Source: Limimaricola pyoseonensis
Lineage (GTDB): Bacteria; Pseudomonadota; Alphaproteobacteria; Rhodobacterales; Rhodobacteraceae
Direction: 5' to 3'
NCBI RefSeq assembly: GCF_900102015.1
Contig: NZ_FNAT01000006.1
Location: 124,001 to 188,000 of the forward strand
Length of the DNA: 64,000 nt
Below are positions 10,452 to 20,101 of this stretch, piece after piece; positions within the stretch are counted from its first letter, which is position 1; each line of letters opens with the position of its first letter. Position numbers and translations under genes: made by a program. The notes under the pieces were generated by a model. It made no database searches. It saw only the letters and a program-made list of their open reading frames with translations, and had not been told where the DNA came from.

Positions 10452-11711
10452 TCAGGCCCGCACGAGGATCGCGCGGAAATCGTTGACGTTGGTCAGCGTC
10501 GGGCCGGTCACCACCTGCCCGCCCACCGCCGCGAAGAAGCCATGCGCGTCGTTCGTGGCCAGCGCCGCCTCGGGCGAGCGGCCCGCCGCGCGGGCGCGCG
10601 CCAGCGTGCGCGGCCCGACGATCGCGCCCGCCACCTCCGCCGCCCCGTCCACCCCGTCGGTGTCGCAGGCGATGGCGTCGATGCCGGGCTGCTCGCGCAG
10701 CGCCAGCGCGAGCGCCAGCGCATACTCGGCGTTCGGCCCGCCGCTGCCCTCGCCGCGCCGGGTCACCGTGCATTCGCCGCCCGACAGCAGCAGCAGCGGC
10801 GCGTCGCCGGGACGCAGCTCCGCCTGCCGCGCGCGCGCCAGCCGCGCCTGCTCCGCCGCGACCTCGCGCGCCTCGCCCTCGATCGCGTCGCCGAGGATCT
10901 CGACCCGGCAGCCGGCGCGCCGCCCGGCCGCCGCGGCGGCGGCGAGCGATTGCGAGGGCGCCGCCACGAGCCGGGTCTCGCAGCGCGACAGCCGCGCGTC
11001 ATCCGGCGAGATCACCCCCGACGGCCCGTCGAGCAGCTCGGCCACCGAGGCCGGCACCGCGATGCCGTGCCGGTCGAGGATCGCCCGCGCCTCGGCCGGG
11101 GTCGAGCGGTCGCCCACCGTCGGGCCGGAGGCGATGGCGGCGAGATCGTCGCCCGCCACGTCCGAGATCACCAGAGCGGTCATCCGCGCGGGCCAGGCGG
11201 CGGCGGCGAGCCGGCCGCCCTTCACCGCGCTCAGATGCTTGCGCACCGTGTTCATCGCCTCGATCGGCGCGCCCGAGGCCAGGAGCGCCGCGTTGATCGC
11301 GCGCTTCTCCTCCAGCGTGACCCGCCCGGCCGGCGCCACCATCAGCGCCGAGGCGCCGCCCGAGACCAGCGCCAGCACCTCGTCGGCCTCGCCCAGCCCC
11401 CCGAGCAGATCCAGCATCCGCCGCGTCGCCGCGCGGCCGCGCGCATCCGGCACCGGGTGCGCGGCCGAGGCGATCTCGATCCCCGCGCAGCGCCGCTCGT
11501 AGCCGTCGCGGGTGATCACCAGCCCTTCGCACGGCCCCCAGACCTGCTCGACCGCCTCGGCCATGCGCGCCGCGGCCTTGCCGGCCCCGACCACCAGCCG
11601 CCGCCCCACGGGCCGCGGCGGCAGGGCCGCCGGCAGGCAGCGCATCGGGTCGGCCGCCGCCACCGCCGCGTCGAACAGCGAGCGCAGCAACTCTTCGGGG
11701 GAAGGGGTCAT
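10452..11711 (-). CDS. Glycerate 2-kinase, MOFRL family
   Basis: A 419-residue kinase of the DUF4147/MOFRL family (TtuD, GckA), converting glycerate to phosphoglycerate with ATP; older annotations call it hydroxypyruvate reductase. The N-terminal Rossmann-like domain has VVGAGKAAARMAEAVE and the central block ALVSGGASALMVAP. The MOFRL region shows LLLLSGGECTVTRRGEGSGGPNAEY (quoted in part: SGGECTV, GGPNAEY) and CDTDGVDGAAEVAGA near the end. ATG at 11711 overlaps the LacI stop (ATGA). It is the last gene of the 15-gene operon and implies that the pathway yields glycerate. Confidence 0.9.
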   Translation of the reverse strand: MTPSPEELLRSLFDAAVAAADPMRCLPAALPPRPVGRRLVVGAGKAAARMAEAVEQVWGPCEGLVITRDGYERRCAGIEIASAAHPVPDARGRAATRRMLDLLGGLGEADEVLALVSGGASALMVAPAGRVTLEEKRAINAALLASGAPIEAMNTVRKHLSAVKGGRLAAAAWPARMTALVISDVAGDDLAAIASGPTVGDRSTPAEARAILDRHGIAVPASVAELLDGPSGVISPDDARLSRCETRLVAAPSQSLAAAAAAGRRAGCRVEILGDAIEGEAREVAAEQARLARARQAELRPGDAPLLLLSGGECTVTRRGEGSGGPNAEYALALALALREQPGIDAIACDTDGVDGAAEVAGAIVGPRTLARARAAGRSPEAALATNDAHGFFAAVGGQVVTGPTLTNVNDFRAILVRA

Positions 11712-12718
11712 CGCGTCACTCCAAGGCTCGACCGGCGCGCCACCAGCTCCACCGGCAGGCGCCGGCTGTCGGGCGGCCGCCGGCCCGTGTCGATCCAGTC
11801 CAGAAGGGTCGCCGCGGCGTCGCGGCCGAAACGGGCGGTGTCGCAACGCACCGAGCTCAGCTGCGGGAAGACCAGCGAGCATTCCTCGATGTCGTCGAAG
11901 CCCACCAGCCGGAACGTCTCGCCCAGGGCCACGCCGGCCTCGGCGAAGCCCGACAGCATCCCGAGCGCCACGAGGTCGCTGAAGCAGACCGCCGCGTCGA
12001 TCTCGGGATGCGCCCGCGCCAGCTCCAGTGCCAGCTCGCGGCCGAAGCCGCGCGAGGGCCGGCCCGGAAAGACCCGCGGCGCGCGCCCCTCCGCCGCCAT
12101 CACGTCGGCATAGCCCGCCATCCGCTCGAGCGTGATCGGCCGGTCCTCGAGCCCGCCGACGAAGGCGATGTTGCGCGCCCCGGCCTCGACGAGGTGGCGC
12201 GTCGCCAGCCGGCCGCCCTCGCCGTAGTCGAGCGAGGCGAAGGGGAACAGCTCGGTCCGCGGATCGACCCGGCGCAGCACCTGCATGCAGGGGATGGCCG
12301 CGCGCGCGATCCGGTCGAAGCCGGTCGCGTCGCCATAGGCCGGCGAGATCACGATGGCCGAGACGCCATGCTCGATCATCGAGTCGATCACCTGCGCCTG
12401 CAAGACCGGATCCTCGTCGGTGTTGGCGATCACCGTGGCGAAGCCGCGCTCGGCGAAGCCCATCTGCGCGCTGGCCGCGAACTCGGTGAAGAAGGGGTTG
12501 CGCAGGTCGTTGATCACGAGGCCGACCAGCCCCTTGGCCGCGCCGCGCAGGCCCGCCGCGGCGCGGTTGTAGACGTAGTCCAGCTCGGCCATCGCCGCCT
12601 CGACCTGCGCGCGGGTGCTGTCGCGCACCAAGGGCGAGTCCTGCAGCACCAGCGAGACGGTGGATTTCGACACCCCCGCCCGCCGGGCGACATCGCGGAT
12701 CGTGGCGCGCCGGCCCAC
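11708..12718 (-). CDS. LacI-family transcriptional regulator of the catabolic operon
   Basis: A 336-residue LacI/GalR repressor. The first plausible codon is GTG at 12718, six bases beyond the upstream stop, giving MGRRATIRDVARRAGVSKST; longer starts would lie inside the DUF993 gene. HTH residues 6-25, hinge LDYVYNRAAAGLRG, then effector domain (GLVGLVINDLRNPFFTEFAA; FDDIEECSLVFPQLSSVR). Being inside the operon, it probably controls the promoter at 27272-27319, whose two operators resemble LacI sites. The recognition helix SKSTVSLVL equals that of the regulator at 7900. Confidence 0.88.
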   Translation of the reverse strand: MGRRATIRDVARRAGVSKSTVSLVLQDSPLVRDSTRAQVEAAMAELDYVYNRAAAGLRGAAKGLVGLVINDLRNPFFTEFAASAQMGFAERGFATVIANTDEDPVLQAQVIDSMIEHGVSAIVISPAYGDATGFDRIARAAIPCMQVLRRVDPRTELFPFASLDYGEGGRLATRHLVEAGARNIAFVGGLEDRPITLERMAGYADVMAAEGRAPRVFPGRPSRGFGRELALELARAHPEIDAAVCFSDLVALGMLSGFAEAGVALGETFRLVGFDDIEECSLVFPQLSSVRCDTARFGRDAAATLLDWIDTGRRPPDSRRLPVELVARRSSLGVTR

Positions 12719-12723
12719 CGCGC

Positions 12724-13887
12724 TCAGCCCAGACCGTGCAGCTTCAGCAGCAGCCCCATCCGGTCCTCGGCCAGATCGGGCCGCGCCAGCAGCCGCGCCC
12801 GGTCGGCGAGCCGGTAGAGCGCGGCGTAATGGGTGATCTCGCGCGAGGACTGGAAGCCGCCGGGCATGACGAAATGCGACTGCGCGCCGTTCAGCCATGC
12901 GAGGAAGGCGATGCCCGCCTTGTAGAAGCGGGTCGGCGCCTTGAAGATCTCGCGCGAGAGCGGGACGGTCGGCTCGAGCAGCGCGTGGTAGGTCGCGACA
13001 TCGCCGCGCGCCAGCGCCTCGAGCGCCTGGCTCGCCGCCGGCGCGATCGCCGCGAAGGCCCCGAGCAGCGCGTGCGAATGGTGCCGCCCGTCGCCCTCGA
13101 TCAACGGCGCGTAGTTGAAATCGTCGCCGGTATAGAGCCGCACCCCCTCGGGCAGGCGGGCCCGGAACGCCTCCTCATGCGCCTGGTCGAGCAGCGAGAT
13201 CTTGATGCCGTCCACCTTGTCGCGATGCGCCGCGATGATCGCCAGCACCGCGTCAGAGGCGGCGGCGACGTCGCGCGTGCCCCAGTAGCCCGAAAGCGCC
13301 GGGTCGAACATCTCGCCCAGCCAGTGCAGGATCACCGGCTCAGCCGCCTGCTCGAGCAACCGGCCATAGACGCGCGCGTAGGTCTCGACATCGGCCCCGA
13401 TCGCGGGCAGCGCGCGGGTGGCCATCAGGATCACCTGCCCGCCCTCGGCCTCGATCGCCTCCATCTGCTCGGCATAGGCGGCGACGATCGCCGCCTCGTC
13501 GCGCAGCGCCTCGGGCGGGTGCTGGTCGGTGCCCGCGCCGCAGGCGACGCGGGGCCGGAGCGGATGCGCCTTGGCCTCGCGCATGGTCCGGGCGATCAGC
13601 TCGCGCGCGGTCGGCCAGTCGGTGCCCATGCCGCGCTGCGCGGTGTCCATCGCCTCGGCCAGCCCCAGCCCCTGGTCCCAGAGCCAGTGCCGGAAGCGCA
13701 GCGTGTTCTCCCAGTCCACCGCCGGCGCGCCGACCCAGGGGTCGCGCTCGCGCAGCGGGTCGGAGACGACATGCGCCGCGGCAAAGGCGGTGCGGGTCAG
13801 CGGCAGCGCGGGCGCGCGCGGCACCAGCGGCTCGCCGCTCAGCGCATAGGGTTCGAGCCGGTGGTCGGGGGTGGGCAGGTTCAGCAT
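12724..13887 (-). CDS. DUF993 family protein (dihydrodipicolinate-synthase-like aldolase superfamily)
   Basis: A 387-residue protein of the DUF993 family, which databases place near the dihydrodipicolinate synthase/aldolase TIM barrels. Visible blocks include GMGTDWPTARELIARTMREA, VACGAGTDQHPP, the barrel-like GGQVILMATRALPA, and KVDGIKISLLDQAHE, where the lysine of GIKIS would be the Schiff-base candidate. No experimentally defined reaction is known to me. It sits with a Dabb protein and several dehydrogenases, so an aldol or retro-aldol step on an oxidised sugar is a reasonable guess. Confidence 0.8.
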   Translation of the reverse strand: MLNLPTPDHRLEPYALSGEPLVPRAPALPLTRTAFAAAHVVSDPLRERDPWVGAPAVDWENTLRFRHWLWDQGLGLAEAMDTAQRGMGTDWPTARELIARTMREAKAHPLRPRVACGAGTDQHPPEALRDEAAIVAAYAEQMEAIEAEGGQVILMATRALPAIGADVETYARVYGRLLEQAAEPVILHWLGEMFDPALSGYWGTRDVAAASDAVLAIIAAHRDKVDGIKISLLDQAHEEAFRARLPEGVRLYTGDDFNYAPLIEGDGRHHSHALLGAFAAIAPAASQALEALARGDVATYHALLEPTVPLSREIFKAPTRFYKAGIAFLAWLNGAQSHFVMPGGFQSSREITHYAALYRLADRARLLARPDLAEDRMGLLLKLHGLG

Positions 13888-13907
13888 GGATCTCTCCGGA
13901 AGATGGG

Positions 13908-14225
13908 TCAGCGGGCGGCGACGGGCAGGTCGAAGACGAGGATGCCGTCGCGCCCGCCCTCGGCATGGGCGGTCAGGTTTTGGCCGAAACGGACATGGTC
14001 GGGATGCGCCTGGTAGGCGGCGAGCGCGTCCCAATCGGCGAAATCGGCGGTGAAGCCGTGCAGGTAGCCGCGCTCGATCCCCTCCGGGCTCTCGCTGCGG
14101 CCCGAGGCGATCGACAAGAGCCCCGGCACCCGGCCCTCGATGGCGTGCAGCTCCTCCCAGAGCGCGGCGATCTCGGCCTCCCCGGTGCCGGGGGCGAAGC
14201 GGACGAGGACGATGTGGCGGATCAT
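13908..14225 (-). CDS. Dabb (stress-responsive alpha-beta barrel) domain protein
   Basis: A 105-residue dimeric alpha-beta barrel protein. It starts MIRHIVLVRFAPGTGEAEIA, the hallmark of Dabb proteins, and contains GYLHGFTADFADWDALAAYQ and HPDHVRFG near residue 75. ATG at 14225 overlaps the GMC stop (ATGA). Dabb proteins include small cyclases, decarboxylases and binding proteins, so the role in this pathway cannot be stated. Its fixed position between GMC oxidase and DUF993 suggests a catalytic or chaperone role on a pathway intermediate. Confidence 0.85.
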   Translation of the reverse strand: MIRHIVLVRFAPGTGEAEIAALWEELHAIEGRVPGLLSIASGRSESPEGIERGYLHGFTADFADWDALAAYQAHPDHVRFGQNLTAHAEGGRDGILVFDLPVAAR

Positions 14226-15814
14226 GCGGGCACCCCGTGATCTTCGCGGATCATGTCGGCGGCCTTCTCGCCGATCATGATCGCCGCGGCGTTGGTGTTG
14301 GACGAGATCAGGTTCGGCATGATCGAGGCGTCGGCCACGCGCAGCCCCTCGATGCCGTTGAAGCGCAGCCGCGGGTCCAGCACCGCCGCCGGGTCGCTGC
14401 CCATCCGGCAGGTGCCGGCCGGGTGGTGCGAGGTCTTGGAGTGCCGGCAGATGAAGTCGAAATACTCGTCGTCGCTGCGCACCTCCGGCCCCGGCAGCCG
14501 TTCGGCCCGGACGAAGGGGGCGAGCGGCGACTGCGCCATGATCTCCTGCGTCAGCTTCAGCCCGCGGATCGACATCTCGCGGTCGCGCGGATCGGCGAGG
14601 TAGTTCGGGTCGATCAGCGGCGCCTCGGCCGGGTCGGCGCTGCGCAGCCGGACCGAGCCGCGCGAGCGCGGCCGCAGGTAGCAGGAATTGAGCGTGACGC
14701 CGCCGTCGGGCATCGCCTCGACGCCGGCCTCGATGCCGGTGCCGAGCCCGAGATGGAACTGCAGGTCGGGCGAGCGCGCGTCCGGGTCGGCGTACCAGAA
14801 GCCGCCGGTCTCGAACAGGCTCGAGGCCACCGGCCCGCTGCGCGAGATCAGGTATTGCAGCCCGGCCAGCACCGACCAGTGCGGCTTGGCGTAGCGGTCG
14901 TAGCTGTGCGGGCCGGTCAGCTCGCAGATGCAGTAGAGGTCGAGATGGTCCTGCAGCTCGGCGCCGACGCCGGGCTGGTCGTAGACCGGCTCGATCCCCA
15001 GCTCGCGCAGCGCGTCGGCCGGCCCGATCCCCGACAGCTGCAGCAGCCGCGGCGAGCCGATCGCGCCCGACGACAGGATCACCTCGCAGGTCGCGTCGAT
15101 GCGGCTGCCGTCGACCATCTCGACGCCGCGCGCGCGGCCGCGCTCGACCCGGATCCTTCGCACCTGCGCGCCGGTGCGCACGGTGAGGTTGGGCCGGTCG
15201 CGGTTCGGCGCGAGATAGGCCATCGCCGCAGAGGATCGCCGCGCGTCGCGCTGGGTCAGCTGGTAGAAGCCGACCCCGTCCTGGCTGGCGCCGGTCAGGT
15301 CGTGGTTGCGCGGGATGCCGAGCTCGGCCGCCGCCTCGAAATAGGCCTGGCAGACCGGCAGCGGCGCGCGCGGCTGCGACACGCCCAGCGGCCCGCCTTT
15401 GCCGTGGTAGCGGTCCTCGAAGCTGTCATTGTCCTCGGCCTTGCGGAAATAGGGCAGCACGTCGTCATAGCCCCAGCCGGTGCAGCCCTTCTGGCGCCAC
15501 TCGTCGTAGTCGAGCGGGTTGCCGCGGGTGTAGATCTGCGCGTTGATCGACGAGCCGCCGCCGATCACCTTGGCCTGTGTGTAGCGGAACACCCGGCCCT
15601 GCATGTGCGCCTGCGGCACGCTGCTCCAGCCCCAGCTGCCGATGCCCTTGGTCATCTTCGCGAAGCCCGCGGGCAGGTGGTAGAAGGGGTGCCGGTCGCG
15701 CCCCCCCGCCTCCAGCAGCAGCACCCGCACCTGCGGATCCTCCGAGAGCCGGGCCGCGAGCACGCAGCCCGCGCTGCCGCCGCCGATGATGATGAAGTCG
15801 TAGCCGTCTGCCAT
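14222..15814 (-). CDS. GMC-family FAD-dependent oxidoreductase (choline dehydrogenase-like)
   Basis: A 530-residue flavoprotein. The FAD-binding Rossmann motif GGGSAGCVLAARLSEDP is at residues 11-27 and ends in LLLEAGG. The GMC signature 1 region GGGSSINAQIYTRGNPLDYD is near 87, and signature 2 GAIGSPRLLQLSGIGP near 250. The catalytic histidine is in HHPAGTCRMG, and the C-terminal NTNAAAIMIGEKAADMI closes the fold. No signal peptide. The family oxidises alcohols (choline, polyethylene glycol, sugars) to aldehydes or ketones. Substrate unknown; context suggests a sugar or polyol derivative. Confidence 0.92.
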   Translation of the reverse strand: MADGYDFIIIGGGSAGCVLAARLSEDPQVRVLLLEAGGRDRHPFYHLPAGFAKMTKGIGSWGWSSVPQAHMQGRVFRYTQAKVIGGGSSINAQIYTRGNPLDYDEWRQKGCTGWGYDDVLPYFRKAEDNDSFEDRYHGKGGPLGVSQPRAPLPVCQAYFEAAAELGIPRNHDLTGASQDGVGFYQLTQRDARRSSAAMAYLAPNRDRPNLTVRTGAQVRRIRVERGRARGVEMVDGSRIDATCEVILSSGAIGSPRLLQLSGIGPADALRELGIEPVYDQPGVGAELQDHLDLYCICELTGPHSYDRYAKPHWSVLAGLQYLISRSGPVASSLFETGGFWYADPDARSPDLQFHLGLGTGIEAGVEAMPDGGVTLNSCYLRPRSRGSVRLRSADPAEAPLIDPNYLADPRDREMSIRGLKLTQEIMAQSPLAPFVRAERLPGPEVRSDDEYFDFICRHSKTSHHPAGTCRMGSDPAAVLDPRLRFNGIEGLRVADASIMPNLISSNTNAAAIMIGEKAADMIREDHGVPA

Positions 15815-15823
15815 GGTGGGTCC

Positions 15824-16582
15824 TCAGAGTCGCGGGATCGACAGGCCGCCATCGACGCGGATCGCGCTGCCGGTGGCGAAGGCCATCCGGCCCTCGGCGA
15901 TCGGCAGCACCACCTCCGCGATGTCCTCGGGCCGGCCCCAGCGCGCCGCCGGCACCAGCCCGCCCTCGATGCGGCTGTCGTACTTGTCCTTCACGCCGGC
16001 GGTCATGCCGGTCTCGATGATGCCGGGGCGGATCTCGAACACGCCGATGCCATGCGGCGCGAGCCGCACCGCGAAGAGCTCGGACATCATCGCCGCCCCG
16101 GCCTTGGAGATGCAGTACTCGGCCCGCTCGACCGACACCATCTCGGCGCTGACCGAGGTGACGAAGCTGATCGAGCGGTAGGCCCCGGCCGGCCGCGCCA
16201 GCATCCGCCGCGCCACCTCCTGCGCGAGGAAGAAGGCGCCGCGCAGGTTCACGCCCAGCACGAAGTCGAAGCTGTCGGGCGCGAGGTCGAGCATGTCGCC
16301 GCGCGCCTTGGCCGGCACGCCGGCGTTCGAGACGAGGCAGTCGACCGGCCCGAGATCGGCCTCGATCCGGTCGATGAGGCCGGCATGGCCCTCGATCGCC
16401 TGCAGGTCGTGGGCGTAGTAGCGCGCCCCCGGCCCCAGCCGCTCCAGCGCCGCCTGCACGTCGGCGTGCTCGGCCGGGCTGCGCGAGGCCAGCGCCACGG
16501 CAAAGCCGGCGCGGGCGAGGGTTTCGGCGATGCCGAGGCCGATGCCTCTCTGGCCGCCGGTGATCAATGCGACGCGGGTCAT
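15824..16582 (-). CDS. SDR-family NAD(P)-dependent oxidoreductase
   Basis: A 252-residue short-chain dehydrogenase/reductase. The cofactor motif TGGQRGIG is at residues 8-15, NAG at about 90 (VSNAGVPAKA), the active-site serine in FVTSVSAEM, and Y-x3-K in EYCISKAGAAM. The C-terminal substrate region ends in GSAIRVDGGLSIPRL, as in 3-ketoacyl reductase-like SDRs. ATG at 16582 overlaps the stop of the second GMC gene (ATGA). It probably oxidises or reduces a hydroxyl group of the pathway substrate. Confidence 0.9.
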   Translation of the reverse strand: MTRVALITGGQRGIGLGIAETLARAGFAVALASRSPAEHADVQAALERLGPGARYYAHDLQAIEGHAGLIDRIEADLGPVDCLVSNAGVPAKARGDMLDLAPDSFDFVLGVNLRGAFFLAQEVARRMLARPAGAYRSISFVTSVSAEMVSVERAEYCISKAGAAMMSELFAVRLAPHGIGVFEIRPGIIETGMTAGVKDKYDSRIEGGLVPAARWGRPEDIAEVVLPIAEGRMAFATGSAIRVDGGLSIPRL

Positions 16583-18057
16583 GCTGCGAGATCCTTCTCG
16601 ATGGTGCGGGCCGCGCGCAGCGCCAGCGCGGCCACGGTGAGCGCCGGGTTCACGGCGGCCGAGGTCGGCAGCGCGCCGGCATCGGCGATGAAGAGGTTGG
16701 GGTGGTCCCAGCACCGCCCCTCGGGGTCGGCGACCGAGCGCGCCGGATCGTCGCCGATCCGCAGCGTGCCGCATTGATGCGAGGGCACGCGCCCGTCGAA
16801 CAGCCGCGACAGCACCAGCGGGAAGCCGGCGGCGCGGAAGGTCTCGCGCGCCTTCGCCACCAGCCGGCGATGCGCGGTCATGTTGGAGCGGCGCCAGTTC
16901 AGCCGGATCTCGCCGCCCGACAGCGTCACCCGGCTCTCGGGGTCGGGCAGGTCCTCCGAGATCACGTAGGCGTCGACCGCGTGGCCCGAGATCCAGCGCG
17001 CCGCCGCGCGCGGCAGGCGCGGCGCCTGGATCTTCAGGATCTCCGGCACCACCCGGCCGAGCAGCTGCAGGTTGCCCAAGGGCGGCCCGCCCGCCCCGTC
17101 CGACAGGTACCAGTCGTTGATCCCGAAGGTCTTCTGGTAGGTGCTGTCGTTGCAAAACCGCGGGTCGATCGCGATCAGCGCGCTGGCGTTGTGGTTCATG
17201 AAGCAGCGCCCGACCTGGTCGTTGCCGATCTCCGAGCGCAGCATCAGCGCCGCCGACTGCACCGCCCCGGCGCAGAGCGCCACCATGCGCGGCGCGAGCC
17301 TGTGCGCCTCGCCGTTCTTCTCGTAGACCACTTCCGCGATCCGGCGGCCGTCCGGCCCGGTGCGCAGGGCCGTGACCCGCGCGCCGGTGACCAACTCGAC
17401 ATTGTCATGCGCCAACGCGGCGGCCAGCCCGCAGGTCTCGGCGTCCATCTTGCCGCAGCGCTGGTCGGGATAGCCGTCCCAGCCGGTGCGCCCGGCGGCG
17501 AGCCAGCGCTCGACATCGACGCCGAGCGGCAGGCTGAAGGGCCGGGCCCCGGCCCGCTCCAGCCGCGCGCGCACCGCCGCGATCGCGGGCTCGTCGGGCA
17601 CCGGCGGGTGCGGGTAGGCCGCGGCGTGCGGCGGCTCGGTCGGGTCCTCCCCGGCGGCGCCGCGCACCCGGTAGAGCGCCTCGGCCCGGTCGTAATGCGG
17701 CGCCAGCTCGTCATAGCCGAAGGGCCAGGCCGGCGAGACGCCGTCATGGTGGCGCAGCGCGCCGAAATCCTCGGCCCGGTAGCGCATCAGCACCGCGCCG
17801 TAGAACTTCGAATTGCCGCCGACATTGTAGTAGTTGCCCGGCGAGAAGCGCCGCCCCGCCCCGTCGAGCCATGTCTCGTCGGAGCGGAAGGCGCTGTTGC
17901 CATGCACCCGCTCGGGGTCGCGCGCCGGGGCGTCGTCGGCGATCGGCGCGCCGCGCTCGAGGATCACGATCCGCGCGCCGCTCGGCGCGAGGCCGGCGGC
18001 CAGGCTCGCCCCGCCCATGCCGCTGCCGATCACCACGATGTCCGGTCTGGGTGCCAT
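16579..18057 (-). CDS. GMC-family oxidoreductase (second, divergent copy)
   Basis: A 492-residue flavoprotein, clearly not a duplicate of the one at 14222. Its FAD motif is GSGMGGASLAAGLAPSGARI (residues 11-30). It has NYYNVGGNSKFYGAVLMRYR near 83, and the C-terminal block SHQCGTLRIGDDP with the catalytic histidine, then FIADAGALPTSAAVNPALTV. This subgroup includes gluconate- and sugar-dehydrogenase-like enzymes that oxidise a ring hydroxyl. Two GMC enzymes in one operon suggest two successive oxidations, or alternative substrates. Confidence 0.9.
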   Translation of the reverse strand: MAPRPDIVVIGSGMGGASLAAGLAPSGARIVILERGAPIADDAPARDPERVHGNSAFRSDETWLDGAGRRFSPGNYYNVGGNSKFYGAVLMRYRAEDFGALRHHDGVSPAWPFGYDELAPHYDRAEALYRVRGAAGEDPTEPPHAAAYPHPPVPDEPAIAAVRARLERAGARPFSLPLGVDVERWLAAGRTGWDGYPDQRCGKMDAETCGLAAALAHDNVELVTGARVTALRTGPDGRRIAEVVYEKNGEAHRLAPRMVALCAGAVQSAALMLRSEIGNDQVGRCFMNHNASALIAIDPRFCNDSTYQKTFGINDWYLSDGAGGPPLGNLQLLGRVVPEILKIQAPRLPRAAARWISGHAVDAYVISEDLPDPESRVTLSGGEIRLNWRRSNMTAHRRLVAKARETFRAAGFPLVLSRLFDGRVPSHQCGTLRIGDDPARSVADPEGRCWDHPNLFIADAGALPTSAAVNPALTVAALALRAARTIEKDLAA

Positions 18058-18063
18058 GTCGCC

Positions 18064-19170
<1,107 letters not shown>

Positions 19171-19174
19171 GGGA

Positions 19175-20101
19175 TTATCCTTTCACGGAACCCGCCATCA
19201 GCCCGCGCACGAAGAAGCGGCCGGCGACGGCGTAGACGAACAGGGTGGGAAGCGCGGCCATGATCGCGCCGGCGAAGTGGACGTTGTATTCCTTCACGCC
19301 GGTCGAGGACTGCACCAGGTTGTTGAGCGCGACGGTCATCGGCTGGCTGTCGAAATCCGAGAACGAGGCCCCGAACAGGAAGTCGTTCCAGATGTTGGTG
19401 AACTGCCAGATGATGCAGACCACGGCGATCGGCCCCGACGAGGGCAGAAGGATGCGCCAGAAGATCCGGAAGAAGCCCGCCCCGTCGATCTGCGCCGCGC
19501 GCACCAGCTCGGTCGGGAAGGCGGCGTAGTAGTTGCGGAAGTAGAGCGTCGAGAAGCCGATGCCGTAGACGAAGTGGACGAAGACCAGCCCCGGCACGCT
19601 GCCGGCGAGCCCCATCAGCCCCAGCATCCGCGCCATCGGGATCAGCACCATCTGGAACGGGATGAAGCAGCCGAACAGCAGCAGCCCGAACACCAGCGTC
19701 GCGCCGCGGAAGCGCCACTTGGTCAGCACGTAGCCGTTGAGCGCCCCCGCGATGGTCGACAGCGCCACCGCCGGCACCACCATCAGGATCGAGTTGACGA
19801 AGTAGGGCCGCAGGCCCGTGGCCTCGACGCCGACCTGCGCGCTCGACCAGGCGGCGCTCCAGGGCGCGGTGGTCCATTCGCCGGGCAGCGCCATCATCCC
19901 GCCCGCCGTGATCTCGGAAAGCGGCTTCAGCGAGTTCGACAGCATCACGTAGAGCGGCAGCAGGTAGTAGAGGCAGAACAGCGTCAGCACGGCGTAGAGC
20001 ACGAAGCGCGGCAGATGCGCGGCGAGCCGCGAGCGGCCGCCCGACCGCGCCGGCGCGCCGGTGCCGGCCAGGATCGCCTCTGAGGTGGGTGCGGTGGCCA
20101 T
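19175..20101 (-). CDS. Carbohydrate ABC transporter permease (MalG type)
   Basis: A 308-residue inner-membrane permease. The start is ATG at 20101, overlapping the previous stop by one base (TGATG). The first TM helix is FVLYAVLTLFCLYYLLPLYVML near residue 32, and the EAA loop is ELVRAAQIDGAGFFRIFWRI near 210. The C-terminal FAGAIMAALPTLFVYAVAGRFF and FVRGLMAGSVKG end is characteristic of MalG-type subunits. Confidence 0.92.
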   Translation of the reverse strand: MATAPTSEAILAGTGAPARSGGRSRLAAHLPRFVLYAVLTLFCLYYLLPLYVMLSNSLKPLSEITAGGMMALPGEWTTAPWSAAWSSAQVGVEATGLRPYFVNSILMVVPAVALSTIAGALNGYVLTKWRFRGATLVFGLLLFGCFIPFQMVLIPMARMLGLMGLAGSVPGLVFVHFVYGIGFSTLYFRNYYAAFPTELVRAAQIDGAGFFRIFWRILLPSSGPIAVVCIIWQFTNIWNDFLFGASFSDFDSQPMTVALNNLVQSSTGVKEYNVHFAGAIMAALPTLFVYAVAGRFFVRGLMAGSVKG

